Positions 1-7,749 of a stretch of 21,650 nt of DNA are shown here, piece by piece. Numbering within the stretch: position 1 is the stretch's first letter; each line of letters begins with the position of its first letter. The stretch is from the NCBI GenBank assembly GCA_964370195.1, contig CAYJIH010000031.1, positions 1-21,650 of the forward strand, given 5' to 3'. Source of the stretch: JAAYCI01 sp964370195 (GTDB taxonomy: Bacteria; Bacillota; Clostridia; Oscillospirales; Ruminococcaceae). A program made the translations under genes and the position numbers. The notes beneath the pieces were generated by a model. The model was given only the letters and a program-made list of their open reading frames with translations. It was not told where the DNA came from and did not search any database.

Positions 1-46
1 CCCTGCTTTTCTCGAAAAGCGGGCGGGGTTTGGGGCGGCGCCCCAA
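1..46. other. Two adjacent GC-rich hairpins downstream of the glycan operon
   Basis: Positions 5-10 and 15-20 (GCTTTT/AAAAGC, loop of four) form one hairpin, which extends outward on the plus strand through a T-G wobble and two C-G pairs. Positions 30-36 and 40-46 form a second, perfect seven-base stem (TTGGGGC/GCCCCAA) with a GGC loop. They lie 3' of the minus-strand operon, so they could end its transcription, but neither is followed by a T-run on the minus strand. They could also be part of a repeat that continues outside the window. The pairing is certain; the role is not. Confidence 0.4.
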
Positions 47-117
47 GGTCTTCAGTGCGCGGGCAGCAAGCAAATACAACCCAAAAGCCGGAAGGACAGT
101 TTTGTTTTTTGCCTAGC

Positions 118-1473
118 TTATCTTTTGCGGCGCTGGTGGCGTGTGAACAAAAGAACAATGAGGACCAACACAGCAATCGTGAGTAAAATTGTTCCGATTA
201 AAGTGACGTTTGAAATTTGCAAAGGTTCTTCGGGCAAAGGGGAGGAGGCCGCTTCGGCGGGCTCACTTTCAGCGGCAGAAGCGGCGGCTTGTGCAAGGGC
301 GGCTTCTTCTGCTGCGGCTTCCTCTGCAAGTCGCTCTTGCTCGGCATAGGGGATAATATTTTCCATCATGTCGTTACCGGTGTCGGCTGGTACAGTGCTA
401 ACGGCAAGGCCAAATTTGCGTAAATCATAAGGGCCGCCTGTTTCGTCTACAGAAAAATAGATGTGTTGCGATTCATGGTGGCCAAATGCATCTGTGGCCA
501 CTTCAAAGGCAGTGCGCCCAGAAAAAGCAGCAAGTGGTGTATCTGCATCCATTACAATGGGGTTTTCTTCGTAAAGGTGCAAATACACTTTGTGTGGCGT
601 GTGTGCCGCTTGTTGGGCCGCGGTCCAGGCCGTTTCGGCATATAACATATGGGCACCATGCCCGTATTCACCGTTTAAATCATGGGCCACCACCACCTGG
701 GGCGTAAAGCGATTATAAAGCTCTTCAATATACGCAATGATCTCTGTTTCGTCGTAAATGGTTTTGGCATGTTCTAGGCTGTCGCTATACTGGTCGGGAA
801 AAGTGGGAATGATGGGATAATGGCGCAAGCCGGCTTCCCAAAGCCCATTCAAAAGCTCTTGTTGGCGGTAAGGCTCTGTAGAGTGATTGACCATGTAGGC
901 CACCTGTATGGTGATGTCGCCTCTGTTTGTATAAGTGGGCATCACTGCACCGAAAAACAGGTGTTCATCGTCGCCGTGTGTGGGCAATAATAAGATGTCA
1001 GCACGTTCGGCAGGTGTTTGCCAAGTGTGCACATCGGCCGGTGCCGTGCCGGCGGTAAGCACACCAATTTCTACAGGCTTTCCCTCTCCATGCAAGGTAA
1101 GTGTTAAAGGGCTGTCGCCACCATCCAGCGGCACATACTCCTGAAAAAAACCGGTATTTTGCTCATGGGATAAACCATCTTGCTGCAATGTGTAACCGCC
1201 CGCTGGGTATCGCTCCCAAATGATATACACAGCGTGCGCGCTTTCTTGCGGTGTGATGGTTAGTACATCGCCTTCCGATAACGAAACACCACTGGCGGTG
1301 TTGTCGTCTTGTAATGAGGTTTGTTCGGCATTGGCACTGTTTGTAATGGTGGCAGAAAGGAATGTGGCCTGCCCTGTTTCACCGTCCATGGCATCGGCCA
1401 CAGAGGCATATGCGGCAAGGGGCAAGCTGGCAAAGCCCCAAATTAAAGCGAGTATAACAGCAATCTTTCGCAT
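118..1473 (-). CDS. Membrane-anchored PIG-L family de-N-acetylase (extracytoplasmic)
   Basis: Predicted zinc-dependent deacetylase of the PIG-L/LmbE/MshB family, which removes N-acetyl groups from GlcNAc-type sugars. The 451-residue protein starts with a signal peptide (hydrophobic residues 5-22, AYAS cleavage region). A region of no recognised fold follows (about 30-150), then the PIG-L domain (about 158-345). The zinc/catalytic motif is PTHGDDE at 164-170, with H166, D168, D169 and E170 present; the usual Pro before the Asp pair is Gly. The later histidine motif GHGAH (271-275) supplies the third ligand. An Ala/Glu-rich linker (about 378-416), a transmembrane helix (about 423-444) and a basic tail RHQRRKR follow, so the catalytic domain should face outside. 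It is the last gene of a four-gene operon, 32 nt after its neighbour, with AAGGGG four bases before the ATG. Substrate unknown; surface polysaccharide is an inference from the operon. Confidence 0.85.
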   Translation of the reverse strand: MRKIAVILALIWGFASLPLAAYASVADAMDGETGQATFLSATITNSANAEQTSLQDDNTASGVSLSEGDVLTITPQESAHAVYIIWERYPAGGYTLQQDGLSHEQNTGFFQEYVPLDGGDSPLTLTLHGEGKPVEIGVLTAGTAPADVHTWQTPAERADILLLPTHGDDEHLFFGAVMPTYTNRGDITIQVAYMVNHSTEPYRQQELLNGLWEAGLRHYPIIPTFPDQYSDSLEHAKTIYDETEIIAYIEELYNRFTPQVVVAHDLNGEYGHGAHMLYAETAWTAAQQAAHTPHKVYLHLYEENPIVMDADTPLAAFSGRTAFEVATDAFGHHESQHIYFSVDETGGPYDLRKFGLAVSTVPADTGNDMMENIIPYAEQERLAEEAAAEEAALAQAAASAAESEPAEAASSPLPEEPLQISNVTLIGTILLTIAVLVLIVLLFTRHQRRKR

Positions 1474-1505
1474 AAATCCCCTTTTCCTACGTAATTATTC
1501 GAATG

Positions 1506-2636
1506 CTAAGCGCGAATTTGGATATCACCGATGCGCCAGTCGTCGTCATCTCGCACATACACAAACGTTACCTTTGTATCAAATGGATACGGTCTGTCGT
1601 CCCCGCGATATACGGTATAAAGATAATCGGCATCGATGCTGAAAATATCCGGCCCATATTGTTCGATGTTGCTCGCTTGTGCATCGGTAAAACTGACGCT
1701 TGTGTGAGGTGTGTAGAACATGGTTTCCATTGCACGCATTTCTGTATAGATATCGCTGTTTGGCAAAAGACGTGCGGCCAGTGTGGTGAAGGTGTTGTCG
1801 TTCGAAAGATAGCGCGAATAGTTTTCGGCATCTTCCAGTGCCATTTCTTGCAGAGCGGCAAGGTCTTCCTGTGGCTCTGGCAAGGTGACGGTGGCATACT
1901 GCATTTCTTCGGCCGCTTGCGTTGTTTCACCTTCGTTTTCGTCATCCAGCCATGGGTTTTCGTCGTGCATGGTAACGGCAAGTTCGGCACCGGTTTCGCT
2001 TGCTACAAGGATTTGCGGCTGCATAGAAAGCCCGGTAATATGATATTCTGTTTGTGTGGGCACGGCAATGTCTTCAGGAAGCCTTGCAAGCGTCTCGTAC
2101 GGCACATGTTCCTGTGAGATCGTTTCGGCGCCGGCCGGCACATTGTTGATGGACAGCTGTGCTGTAGAAGGGGTGCGCACGGTTAGTTCTCCAAAAGGGG
2201 AGGCGTTGAGTTTTGCGTTTTCCACCTGCCACTCGCCAAACATGCCTGTGTCTGTAAACACCAAATCAAAACCGCCAATAACCGTATCGCCGGCACTTAC
2301 TTGGTACGATTGCATGTTGCTATCACCACTGCCAGCCAAGCGCGCACTGTGCAATTCGCCGCCACTTAACACGTCTTGAAAGGCGGTGCGTCGTGCGTCG
2401 GTGGATTCGTAAGGGCTTTCGGCAATGCCGCCGTTTTGTGCCAGTGTTTCGTAGTGTTCGGCCGAAAACATGTGTTCGGCTGCTTGCAAAGCGTGCTGTG
2501 GTGTGCTTTGTTCATACGCATGCATCACCTGCCATAAATACACAAGGCCGCCCGCAATCAGCGCGATAATAACCAAAACCACAATGAGATAAATATGCCA
2601 AAATCCAACACGTTTTCGTTTTTTAATTTGCTCCAT
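1506..2636 (-). CDS. Single-pass membrane protein of unknown function
   Basis: I do not recognise this 376-residue protein. A short basic N-terminus (KKRKR, residues 5-9) is followed by one transmembrane helix (about 13-35), which places the rest outside. The external part has a helical stretch after the membrane (about 40-60), a mainly beta-looking middle and an acidic segment near 225-240. The C-terminal segment ends in WRIGDIQIRA. The pattern of two similar-sized halves, each of which could be an NTF2-like or DUF-type fold, is only an impression. The start is chosen because a GGGGAGG ribosome site lies eight bases upstream, inside the end of the preceding glycosidase gene; only three bases separate the two genes. 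This tight spacing suggests it works with the phosphodiester glycosidase and the PIG-L protein, perhaps as an accessory or adaptor. Confidence 0.75.
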   Translation of the reverse strand: MEQIKKRKRVGFWHIYLIVVLVIIALIAGGLVYLWQVMHAYEQSTPQHALQAAEHMFSAEHYETLAQNGGIAESPYESTDARRTAFQDVLSGGELHSARLAGSGDSNMQSYQVSAGDTVIGGFDLVFTDTGMFGEWQVENAKLNASPFGELTVRTPSTAQLSINNVPAGAETISQEHVPYETLARLPEDIAVPTQTEYHITGLSMQPQILVASETGAELAVTMHDENPWLDDENEGETTQAAEEMQYATVTLPEPQEDLAALQEMALEDAENYSRYLSNDNTFTTLAARLLPNSDIYTEMRAMETMFYTPHTSVSFTDAQASNIEQYGPDIFSIDADYLYTVYRGDDRPYPFDTKVTFVYVRDDDDWRIGDIQIRA

Positions 2637-2639
2637 TGT

Positions 2640-3803
2640 CTATGCCTCCCCGCTTGCTTCTGGCGCCACAACAATGGCCGTTGGGATGTCTCGTGGGCCG
2701 TATAAAGAGGAGGAAACATTGATAAGCTCATCCTCGTAGTACATAATGGTAGACGAGCCACCATCTAAATTGGCAGCGTTTACAGCACCGTATTGTGCCA
2801 TCACTTCGGCCACATCACTCATGCTGGCACCAAGGCTGTTTGCCTGGCGTCCGTCGCACACAAGCAGCAACATGGCGCCGTCGCTGCGCTGGCCAATGGC
2901 CGTGCGTGGGTTTAGCCCGCCACCTTGGCCGGTAATTTCCATCATTTCGCCATTTACAATAAGAGGGGGGCCAAAACTAACCGCATCACGGATGCCACGG
3001 TTTATGGCTTCCTCGCCCGTCATGGTGCCCACCACCAGTTTATGTTCATTGTCAATGCCAATTACATTGTAAGACGTGCCACGGTTGCCCCATAAAAGTT
3101 CGCCTCCGCTCATTACAATGCCAAGCGGTGTGCCGCCATTGCCCACGCCACCTTCATCGGCAAAGCCACCGGCATTCATGCCGCCAACGCCGCCGTGGCG
3201 CGTGATAATTTCTTGCACGGTTTGGCCGGCCTGGCCGGAAAATGTGTCGGCAGACGTGCCCACAAACACACGCGAGGGGTCTTGCACAATCATCATTTTT
3301 CCGTTGAAGGTGTCTCCGTTTACAACTTCAATCACAAGTGGCTCTACATCGGCCGGGGCTTCTTCTTCAGAAAATTGAATCAGCTCGGTGTCGGTAACCA
3401 CATCGGTTACTTGCACGCTGTTGTTTGCCAAAATGGTGTCGATTTCAGCTTCGCTAAAATACATACCGGCGATAAATTTAAGGGCACTTGTTTCCAAAAC
3501 AGACGTGACGAGCAAATCGCGTGCGGCGGGGCTGGGCCCCACCATAATGACTGTGATAACGCCAAAAATGCCACCCACCAATAAAATAAGCAACGTAAAA
3601 AAACACGCAGCAATACGCAGGCCCACGCGTGCCTTTTTCTTAGGCGCGTGAGGTGCTTCGGCTTTGTGTGGCGTTGTTTTTTTCGGTTTTGTGTTTGGCA
3701 CACGTTTTTGTGTGCCTTGTGGTGTGCTGGGGGGGCGTTTTCCCGCCGTGCTGCCGCTATTGGCATGTTTTGGTACATACGTTTCTTTCTTGCTAAATGG
3801 CAT
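2640..3803 (-). CDS. Membrane-anchored phosphodiester glycosidase (NAGPA domain)
   Basis: Member of the phosphodiester glycosidase family (PF09992), named for the mammalian uncovering enzyme that cleaves GlcNAc-1-phosphodiesters; bacterial members are linked to exopolysaccharide or wall glycans. The 387-residue protein has a long, Lys/Pro/Thr-rich cytoplasmic N-terminus (1-60), one transmembrane helix (about 61-88), a linker, and the NAGPA domain (about 155-385). Visible family motifs are GGMNAGGF (207-214), NPRTAIGQ (298-305) and the signature NLDGGSS (345-351). The start is supported by AAGGAG six bases upstream. It sits 21 nt after the GT2/GtrA gene and 3 nt before the next gene, so co-transcription is very likely. 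The operon suggests it trims or releases sugar phosphodiesters on a surface glycan; the actual substrate cannot be read from sequence. Confidence 0.88.
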   Translation of the reverse strand: MPFSKKETYVPKHANSGSTAGKRPPSTPQGTQKRVPNTKPKKTTPHKAEAPHAPKKKARVGLRIAACFFTLLILLVGGIFGVITVIMVGPSPAARDLLVTSVLETSALKFIAGMYFSEAEIDTILANNSVQVTDVVTDTELIQFSEEEAPADVEPLVIEVVNGDTFNGKMMIVQDPSRVFVGTSADTFSGQAGQTVQEIITRHGGVGGMNAGGFADEGGVGNGGTPLGIVMSGGELLWGNRGTSYNVIGIDNEHKLVVGTMTGEEAINRGIRDAVSFGPPLIVNGEMMEITGQGGGLNPRTAIGQRSDGAMLLLVCDGRQANSLGASMSDVAEVMAQYGAVNAANLDGGSSTIMYYEDELINVSSSLYGPRDIPTAIVVAPEASGEA

Positions 3804-3824
3804 ACTGTGCTCCTTAAAAAGGCT

Positions 3825-4913
3825 TTAGCTGGCAGGGGTGTTTTTTTCGCTGCTGCTTTGCGCAAACACCCAGCCTTGTTGAATGCGAAAACTGATAAAG
3901 AACAAAATGGTATCCACAACAATTTTAATAACGGTGTCTAGCCCGGCAACCGCAGAAAAGGCCCGTGAAAGCAAAAAAACAAGCCCGTAAGAAACCAGCA
4001 TTTGTGCCACACATAAAAGGCCATACCGAAGCAAGGTTTTTTTAGGTGGGGCGTCGCTTTGAAACACCAATTTGTGGTTGACTGTATAGTTAAACAGGGC
4101 CGATGTAACACGCGCAATTGCGGTGGCGCAAAGAAGGCGCACCCCGCGTGCGACAAAGGAGCCAAGAATTAAATTTAGCACGGTAAACAGGCCAATATCA
4201 ATCAGGCTTGCTGAGATGGAGCTGAGGAAAAAGCGCAAAATAACAGCGTATATACGAAGGGAGTCTTTAATGGGGCTAAAATGAGATGTTTTGTTTTCTT
4301 CTAAATATACGGTGGAGATGGGCACTTCGAACAGTGGAATGCGTGCCCTTTTAAAATACAAAAGCATGTTTGTTTCATACTCAAAACGTTGGCCCTGCAC
4401 TTCGCAAAGCGCCGGTAATAAAGAAAACGGAATGGCCCGAAGGCCTGTTTGCGTGTCGTGCAAAGAAAGGCCAAACAACATGCGAAACAAAACTGCCGTC
4501 AGCTTGTTGCCAAATCGGCTTCGCGCCGGCACGTCGGGTGCATTAAAATCGCGCATGCCCAGCACAACGGTGTTTTTTTTCTCTAGCAAAGTGGCAGCAC
4601 ACAGGGCAATGTCCTCCACGGTATGCTGGCCGTCTCCATCGATGGTAACAACCCCGCGGCAATTTGGCCGGTGCTGCAACACATAGGAAAAACCGGTTTT
4701 TAGCGCTTGCCCTTTGCCGCGGTTTACCTCGTGCGTAAGCACTGTGCACTGTGGATGCTGTGCCGCTTTTTCAAATGGTGCAAGGTGTTTGGCATCGCTG
4801 CCGTCGTTGATGAGAATGATGTCCAAAAAAGGGTGTGCCAGCAGGCTTTGAACCAGGGCGCTCATTTTGTTGTCTGGGTTTAGGGAGGGCAAGATAATGC
4901 TGATGTGTTGCAT
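3825..4913 (-). CDS. GT2 polyprenyl-phosphate glycosyltransferase fused to a GtrA-like membrane domain
   Basis: The first part (residues 1-220) is a GT2/DPM1-like glycosyltransferase: the opening strand ISIILPSLN, LINDGSD at 34-40, and the DGDGQH metal/nucleotide-sugar motif at 92-97. A later ETN sits at 180-182. Such enzymes move a sugar from a nucleotide to undecaprenyl phosphate. The second part (about 225-350) has four hydrophobic segments and the paired motifs NHKLVF and QQGWVF typical of GtrA proteins, proposed flippases for polyprenyl-phosphate sugars. One polypeptide could therefore make and flip the lipid-linked sugar. An earlier in-frame ATG exists at 4943, but the one at 4913 has GGAGG nine bases upstream and begins directly at the GT2 fold, so I use it (362 residues). 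It is the first gene of the operon that continues with the glycosidase and the deacetylase. Confidence 0.88.
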   Translation of the reverse strand: MQHISIILPSLNPDNKMSALVQSLLAHPFLDIILINDGSDAKHLAPFEKAAQHPQCTVLTHEVNRGKGQALKTGFSYVLQHRPNCRGVVTIDGDGQHTVEDIALCAATLLEKKNTVVLGMRDFNAPDVPARSRFGNKLTAVLFRMLFGLSLHDTQTGLRAIPFSLLPALCEVQGQRFEYETNMLLYFKRARIPLFEVPISTVYLEENKTSHFSPIKDSLRIYAVILRFFLSSISASLIDIGLFTVLNLILGSFVARGVRLLCATAIARVTSALFNYTVNHKLVFQSDAPPKKTLLRYGLLCVAQMLVSYGLVFLLSRAFSAVAGLDTVIKIVVDTILFFISFRIQQGWVFAQSSSEKNTPAS

Positions 4914-4985
4914 GAAAGGGCGCCTCCATTTCACATAAAGCAAGTGTATAGATAAGTGACAGGATATAAAAATATCTAATTCTAT

Positions 4986-5013
4986 ATTATACCAAAAAAA
5001 ATAGAAATTACAA
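4986..5013 (-). promoter_or_regulatory. Predicted promoter of the surface-glycan operon
   Basis: On the minus strand TTGTAA (5008-5013) and a perfect TATAAT (4986-4991) are separated by 16 bases within a very AT-rich gap. Transcription would begin about 65 bases before the GT2/GtrA start at 4913. The site lies immediately after the stop of the amylase gene, where I see no terminator, so some read-through from amylase is possible. Confidence 0.65.
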
Positions 5014-5018
5014 TGATA

Positions 5019-6476
5019 TTATAAAAGGTTTAGCGCTCGTTTGTCTACAAATACGCTAACGCTGCCGCCATTTGCAGCAAACACGGCGCAGCCGTCGCTT
5101 TCCACAACCACCTTTGTTGTGCAATTGCCAAGGCAATCCACCATGGTTTGGCCAATAAAGCGTGTGCCCACACACATGCGCAAAGTGCCGCTGTCTGTGT
5201 CGGTCATTATAACGGCAAGGCCGGAGTGCGCATGGGAATCATCGCCAAGGCGTGTGAAGCCCACAACGCTGCTGTCGTTAAAATAGGCAAGTTGCTCGCC
5301 ATAGGCTAGGTGCGTGCGTGCTTTTAAAAGGGTTTCCAGCTGTTTGCCCACCGGTGCAATGCCGCTGTGGGCAATGCCATACAAATCGCCGTAAAACACA
5401 CAGGGAAGCCCGTTTTCTTGCAGCAAAATAAGTGAATATGCGTGCAGTTTAAACCAGCCTTCCACCCAGCTTTGCAGTGCTTGGCCCGGCTGTGTGTCGT
5501 GGTTATCTACCAAAGTAACGGCGCGCTTTGGGCGTGACTGCACCAAGGTACCCTCTAAAAGTTTTGCCATATCAAAGCCGCCGCCGCTTGTGGAGGCCTT
5601 GTGTAAATTATAATGAAGTGGCACGTCAAACAAGCACATGCTGTTGGCTGTTTTATCAAGGTAGTAGGTAAGTGCAGAAAGATTTTGGTTCCAATACTCT
5701 GCCACACAAAACAGCTCTTTGCCTGCATGGCGGCGCATTTCCAAAAGCCACTCAAGAAGCTTTGGAAAGGTGATGTGTTTAACCGCATCCAGCCGGAAAC
5801 CATTGACACCGGTGGTGTTCAAACACCATTGTCCCCACTGCACCAGCTCGCGAAAAACATCGGGGTTTTCTAAGTCTAGGTCGGCACCCATTAGGTAGTC
5901 GAAATTTCCGTTTTCTATATCCACCTGGTTGTCCCAGTGTTTGCCGTAAAATAAATACAAGGCTTTTTGTGCCGTGTAGGCGTCCCAGTCGCACCCATCA
6001 AAATGCGTGTGGTTCCATGTGAACGCCGAGTGCTTACCGCCGCGGTTTGGAAAAGTGAATTTTGTGTATGCGCCAATGTTACGCTCGCCAAGGGGTTGGC
6101 TTCGGTTGTTCAAATCATACACATAGGCGTGCACATTTTCTACTTCATCGGCGCCCATTCGGTGGTTAAACACCACATCGGCATACACCGCAATGTCCTG
6201 CTCTTGCAAGGCTTTTACAGCGCCAAGATACGCCTCTTTTGTTCCATATTTTGTGGCCACAGTGCCTTTTTGGTCAAATTCGCCAAGGTCGTACATATCA
6301 TACACGCCATAGCCCACATCTTCTTTGCCGCTTGCGCCTTTATAAGCGGGTGGCAGCCAAATATCTGTAAACCCTAAATTTGCCAATTCATTTGCTTTTT
6401 GGGCAGTTTCTTGCCAAAAACAGCCGTTTGAGGGCAAGTACCATTCAAAAAATTGAATAAGAGTGCGGTTTTTCAT
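5019..6476 (-). CDS. Cytoplasmic alpha-amylase (GH13, subfamily 5 type)
   Basis: Endo-acting alpha-1,4-glucan hydrolase. All four conserved GH13 regions are present: DVVFNH (100-105), GFRLDAVKH (226-234) with nucleophile D230, CVAEYW (257-262) with acid/base E260, and LVDNHDT (322-328) with transition-state D327. The N-terminus (IQFFEWYLP) and overall order resemble the bacterial liquefying and maltohexaose-forming amylases, and the usual length of about 480 residues is kept. No signal peptide is present, so it should work in the cytoplasm on glycogen or imported maltodextrins. The open frame extends upstream to 6596, but ATG 6476 has AAGGAG nine bases before it and starts the conserved fold (485 residues). 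It is a lone gene with its own promoter and faces away from the transferase operon. Confidence 0.93.
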   Translation of the reverse strand: MKNRTLIQFFEWYLPSNGCFWQETAQKANELANLGFTDIWLPPAYKGASGKEDVGYGVYDMYDLGEFDQKGTVATKYGTKEAYLGAVKALQEQDIAVYADVVFNHRMGADEVENVHAYVYDLNNRSQPLGERNIGAYTKFTFPNRGGKHSAFTWNHTHFDGCDWDAYTAQKALYLFYGKHWDNQVDIENGNFDYLMGADLDLENPDVFRELVQWGQWCLNTTGVNGFRLDAVKHITFPKLLEWLLEMRRHAGKELFCVAEYWNQNLSALTYYLDKTANSMCLFDVPLHYNLHKASTSGGGFDMAKLLEGTLVQSRPKRAVTLVDNHDTQPGQALQSWVEGWFKLHAYSLILLQENGLPCVFYGDLYGIAHSGIAPVGKQLETLLKARTHLAYGEQLAYFNDSSVVGFTRLGDDSHAHSGLAVIMTDTDSGTLRMCVGTRFIGQTMVDCLGNCTTKVVVESDGCAVFAANGGSVSVFVDKRALNLL

Positions 6477-6511
6477 GCAAAACAGCTCCTTTACAGTGTT
6501 GGTATATACAC

Positions 6512-6540
6512 AGTATACGTGAAATGGCGTAAAATGAAAA
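6512..6540 (-). promoter_or_regulatory. Predicted amylase promoter with overlapping inverted repeat
   Basis: Minus-strand TTTTCA (6535-6540), 17-base spacer, TATACT (6512-6517), ahead of the amylase ribosome site. A short inverted repeat, GTATA (6502-6506) and TATAC (6514-6518) with seven bases between, overlaps the -10 box and could be an operator. The arms are short and AT-rich, so this part is weak. Confidence 0.45.
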
Positions 6541-6652
6541 GAAAGGAGATTTTTGTTTATCTGCGATGAATTAGAAAATAAAAATTTGGCGTGCACATTT
6601 TGAAAATTTTTTGTTTTTTTGTAGAAAACTTTTTGCGTTTTTTGTAGAAGGA

Positions 6653-6681
6653 TTGATTTTACTGGGAGTATTTGCTATTCT
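6653..6681 (+). promoter_or_regulatory. Predicted extended -10 promoter of the transferase operon
   Basis: TTGATT (6653-6658), 17-base spacer, TATTCT (6676-6681) preceded by TGC, which makes an extended -10 element. Transcription would start near 6687-6689, only two to four bases before the ATG at 6691. Two copies of TTTTTTGTAGAA (6615-6626 and 6638-6649, 23 bases apart) lie just upstream. Confidence 0.6.
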
Positions 6682-6690
6682 TAAAATACT

Positions 6691-7323
6691 ATGGAAATAT
6701 ATATTGCAAAAATTGAAGATTTTAAAGACCTCCGCGGTGCAGAGCAATTGCCGGATGCCCGCTTAAAAAAAGTATATAGATATCGTTTTTGGCAAGATAA
6801 AGCGAGATGTTTGGTGGCGGAGCTTTTGTTACAAAAAGCGCTTGGCCGCAATTTTCGTGATGAATGGGCCATTGGAATGCATGGCAAGCCCTATTTAAAA
6901 AATACGTGCTGCCATTTTAATTTGTCGCATTCGGGCGAATATGTTGTTTTGGGTGTGTCGAATGTGGAAATTGGTGTGGATGTGGAGCAAATTGCGCCGT
7001 TTCCATGGGAGATGGCCGAAAGGTGTTTTACACCGGCAGAATTAGAGTGCTTGAAGCAACAGGGCAAGGATGCTTCTTTTTACGCGCTTTGGACTGCGAA
7101 AGAGAGCATTATGAAGGCAACGGGGCTGGGGCTTTCGTTGCAGCCGCATCAGTTTGAAGTGCTTCCTTTAGATGCCGAAACGTGCTGTGTACAAGGGCGG
7201 ACGTGGCATTTGTATCATCACAGCTTAGAAGGCCATGAACTATGTGCGGCTATTGAATGTCGCCAGCCGGATGTTCGTATTTTACAAATGGGCCGTGAAG
7301 AATTGCTTGGAGGCATTGTATGA
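6691..7323 (+). CDS. Sfp-type 4'-phosphopantetheinyl transferase
   Basis: Transfers the phosphopantetheine arm of coenzyme A to a serine on carrier proteins. The 210-residue protein carries the Sfp-family signatures in order: the opening MEIYIAKI, HFNLSHSG (75-82), GVDVEQ with metal-binding D97 and E99 (95-100), FTPAELE (113-119), and WTAKESIMK (134-142) with E138 and K142. No carrier protein, polyketide or peptide synthetase gene lies in the window, so it may serve fatty-acid ACP or a distant cluster. The ATG at 6691 is the only good start because a stop codon lies in frame nine bases upstream, yet there is no ribosome site and the predicted transcript begins almost at the ATG. Its stop overlaps the next start in ATGA, so it is coupled to the anti-sigma-like kinase. 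Confidence 0.93.
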   Translation: MEIYIAKIEDFKDLRGAEQLPDARLKKVYRYRFWQDKARCLVAELLLQKALGRNFRDEWAIGMHGKPYLKNTCCHFNLSHSGEYVVLGVSNVEIGVDVEQIAPFPWEMAERCFTPAELECLKQQGKDASFYALWTAKESIMKATGLGLSLQPHQFEVLPLDAETCCVQGRTWHLYHHSLEGHELCAAIECRQPDVRILQMGREELLGGIV

Positions 7324-7736
7324 TGCACGAAGAGGAAGTAGAAATCCGTGTTGCCGCACAAACAGCACAGCTGGACAATGTGATGCAATGGGTGGAAGCA
7401 AAGCTGGAGGAACATGGGTTTTCTCAAAGCAGTGTGATGAAGGCGGCCATTGCGACCGAGGAAATTTTTGTAAACATTTGCAGTTATGCCTATGGGGAAA
7501 ACAAGGGCGAGGTGGACATTCGTTTTTGGAAACAAAACGGGCAGTTTTCTATCTGCTTTGTAGACAGTGGCACGCCTTTTAACCCGCTGCAAGCACCAAA
7601 ACCAAACGTAAAAGCGCCGCAAGCGGCACGCAGCGAAGGCGGGCTGGGCATTTTTATGGCGAAAGAATTTGTTTTTGAAATGCAGTATGAATATACAGAT
7701 GGCCAAAATAAATTGACAATGGTATTGGCGCAGTAA
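7320..7736 (+). CDS. RsbW/SpoIIAB-like ATP-binding switch kinase (HATPase_c_2)
   Basis: Predicted serine kinase and anti-sigma-factor-like protein of the GHKL ATPase superfamily. The 138 residues show the N-box (EEIFVN, 47-52, with E48 and N52), the G1-like FVDSG (80-84) and the glycine box GGLGIFMAK (107-115). This is the normal length for the family and no other domain is attached. In partner-switch systems such proteins bind and phosphorylate a STAS antagonist, and hold either a sigma factor or another target; here the STAS gene follows directly. The start codon overlaps the stop of the transferase gene by four bases, with GGAGG six bases before it; a second ATG directly follows and could be used. 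No sigma factor or PP2C phosphatase gene is present in this window, so the downstream target is unknown. Confidence 0.88.
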   Translation: MMHEEEVEIRVAAQTAQLDNVMQWVEAKLEEHGFSQSSVMKAAIATEEIFVNICSYAYGENKGEVDIRFWKQNGQFSICFVDSGTPFNPLQAPKPNVKAPQAARSEGGLGIFMAKEFVFEMQYEYTDGQNKLTMVLAQ

Positions 7737-7749
7737 AGGAGAGAAAACA

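Noticed and set aside
1506..2117. Long plus-strand open frames opposite the glycan operon
   Set aside because: They lack ribosome sites, have Cys/His/Phe-rich compositions typical of antisense frames, and oppose well-supported domain proteins.
6477..6596. N-terminal extension of the amylase
   Set aside because: The extra 40 residues do not look like a signal peptide or domain, and they cover the amylase promoter and ribosome site.
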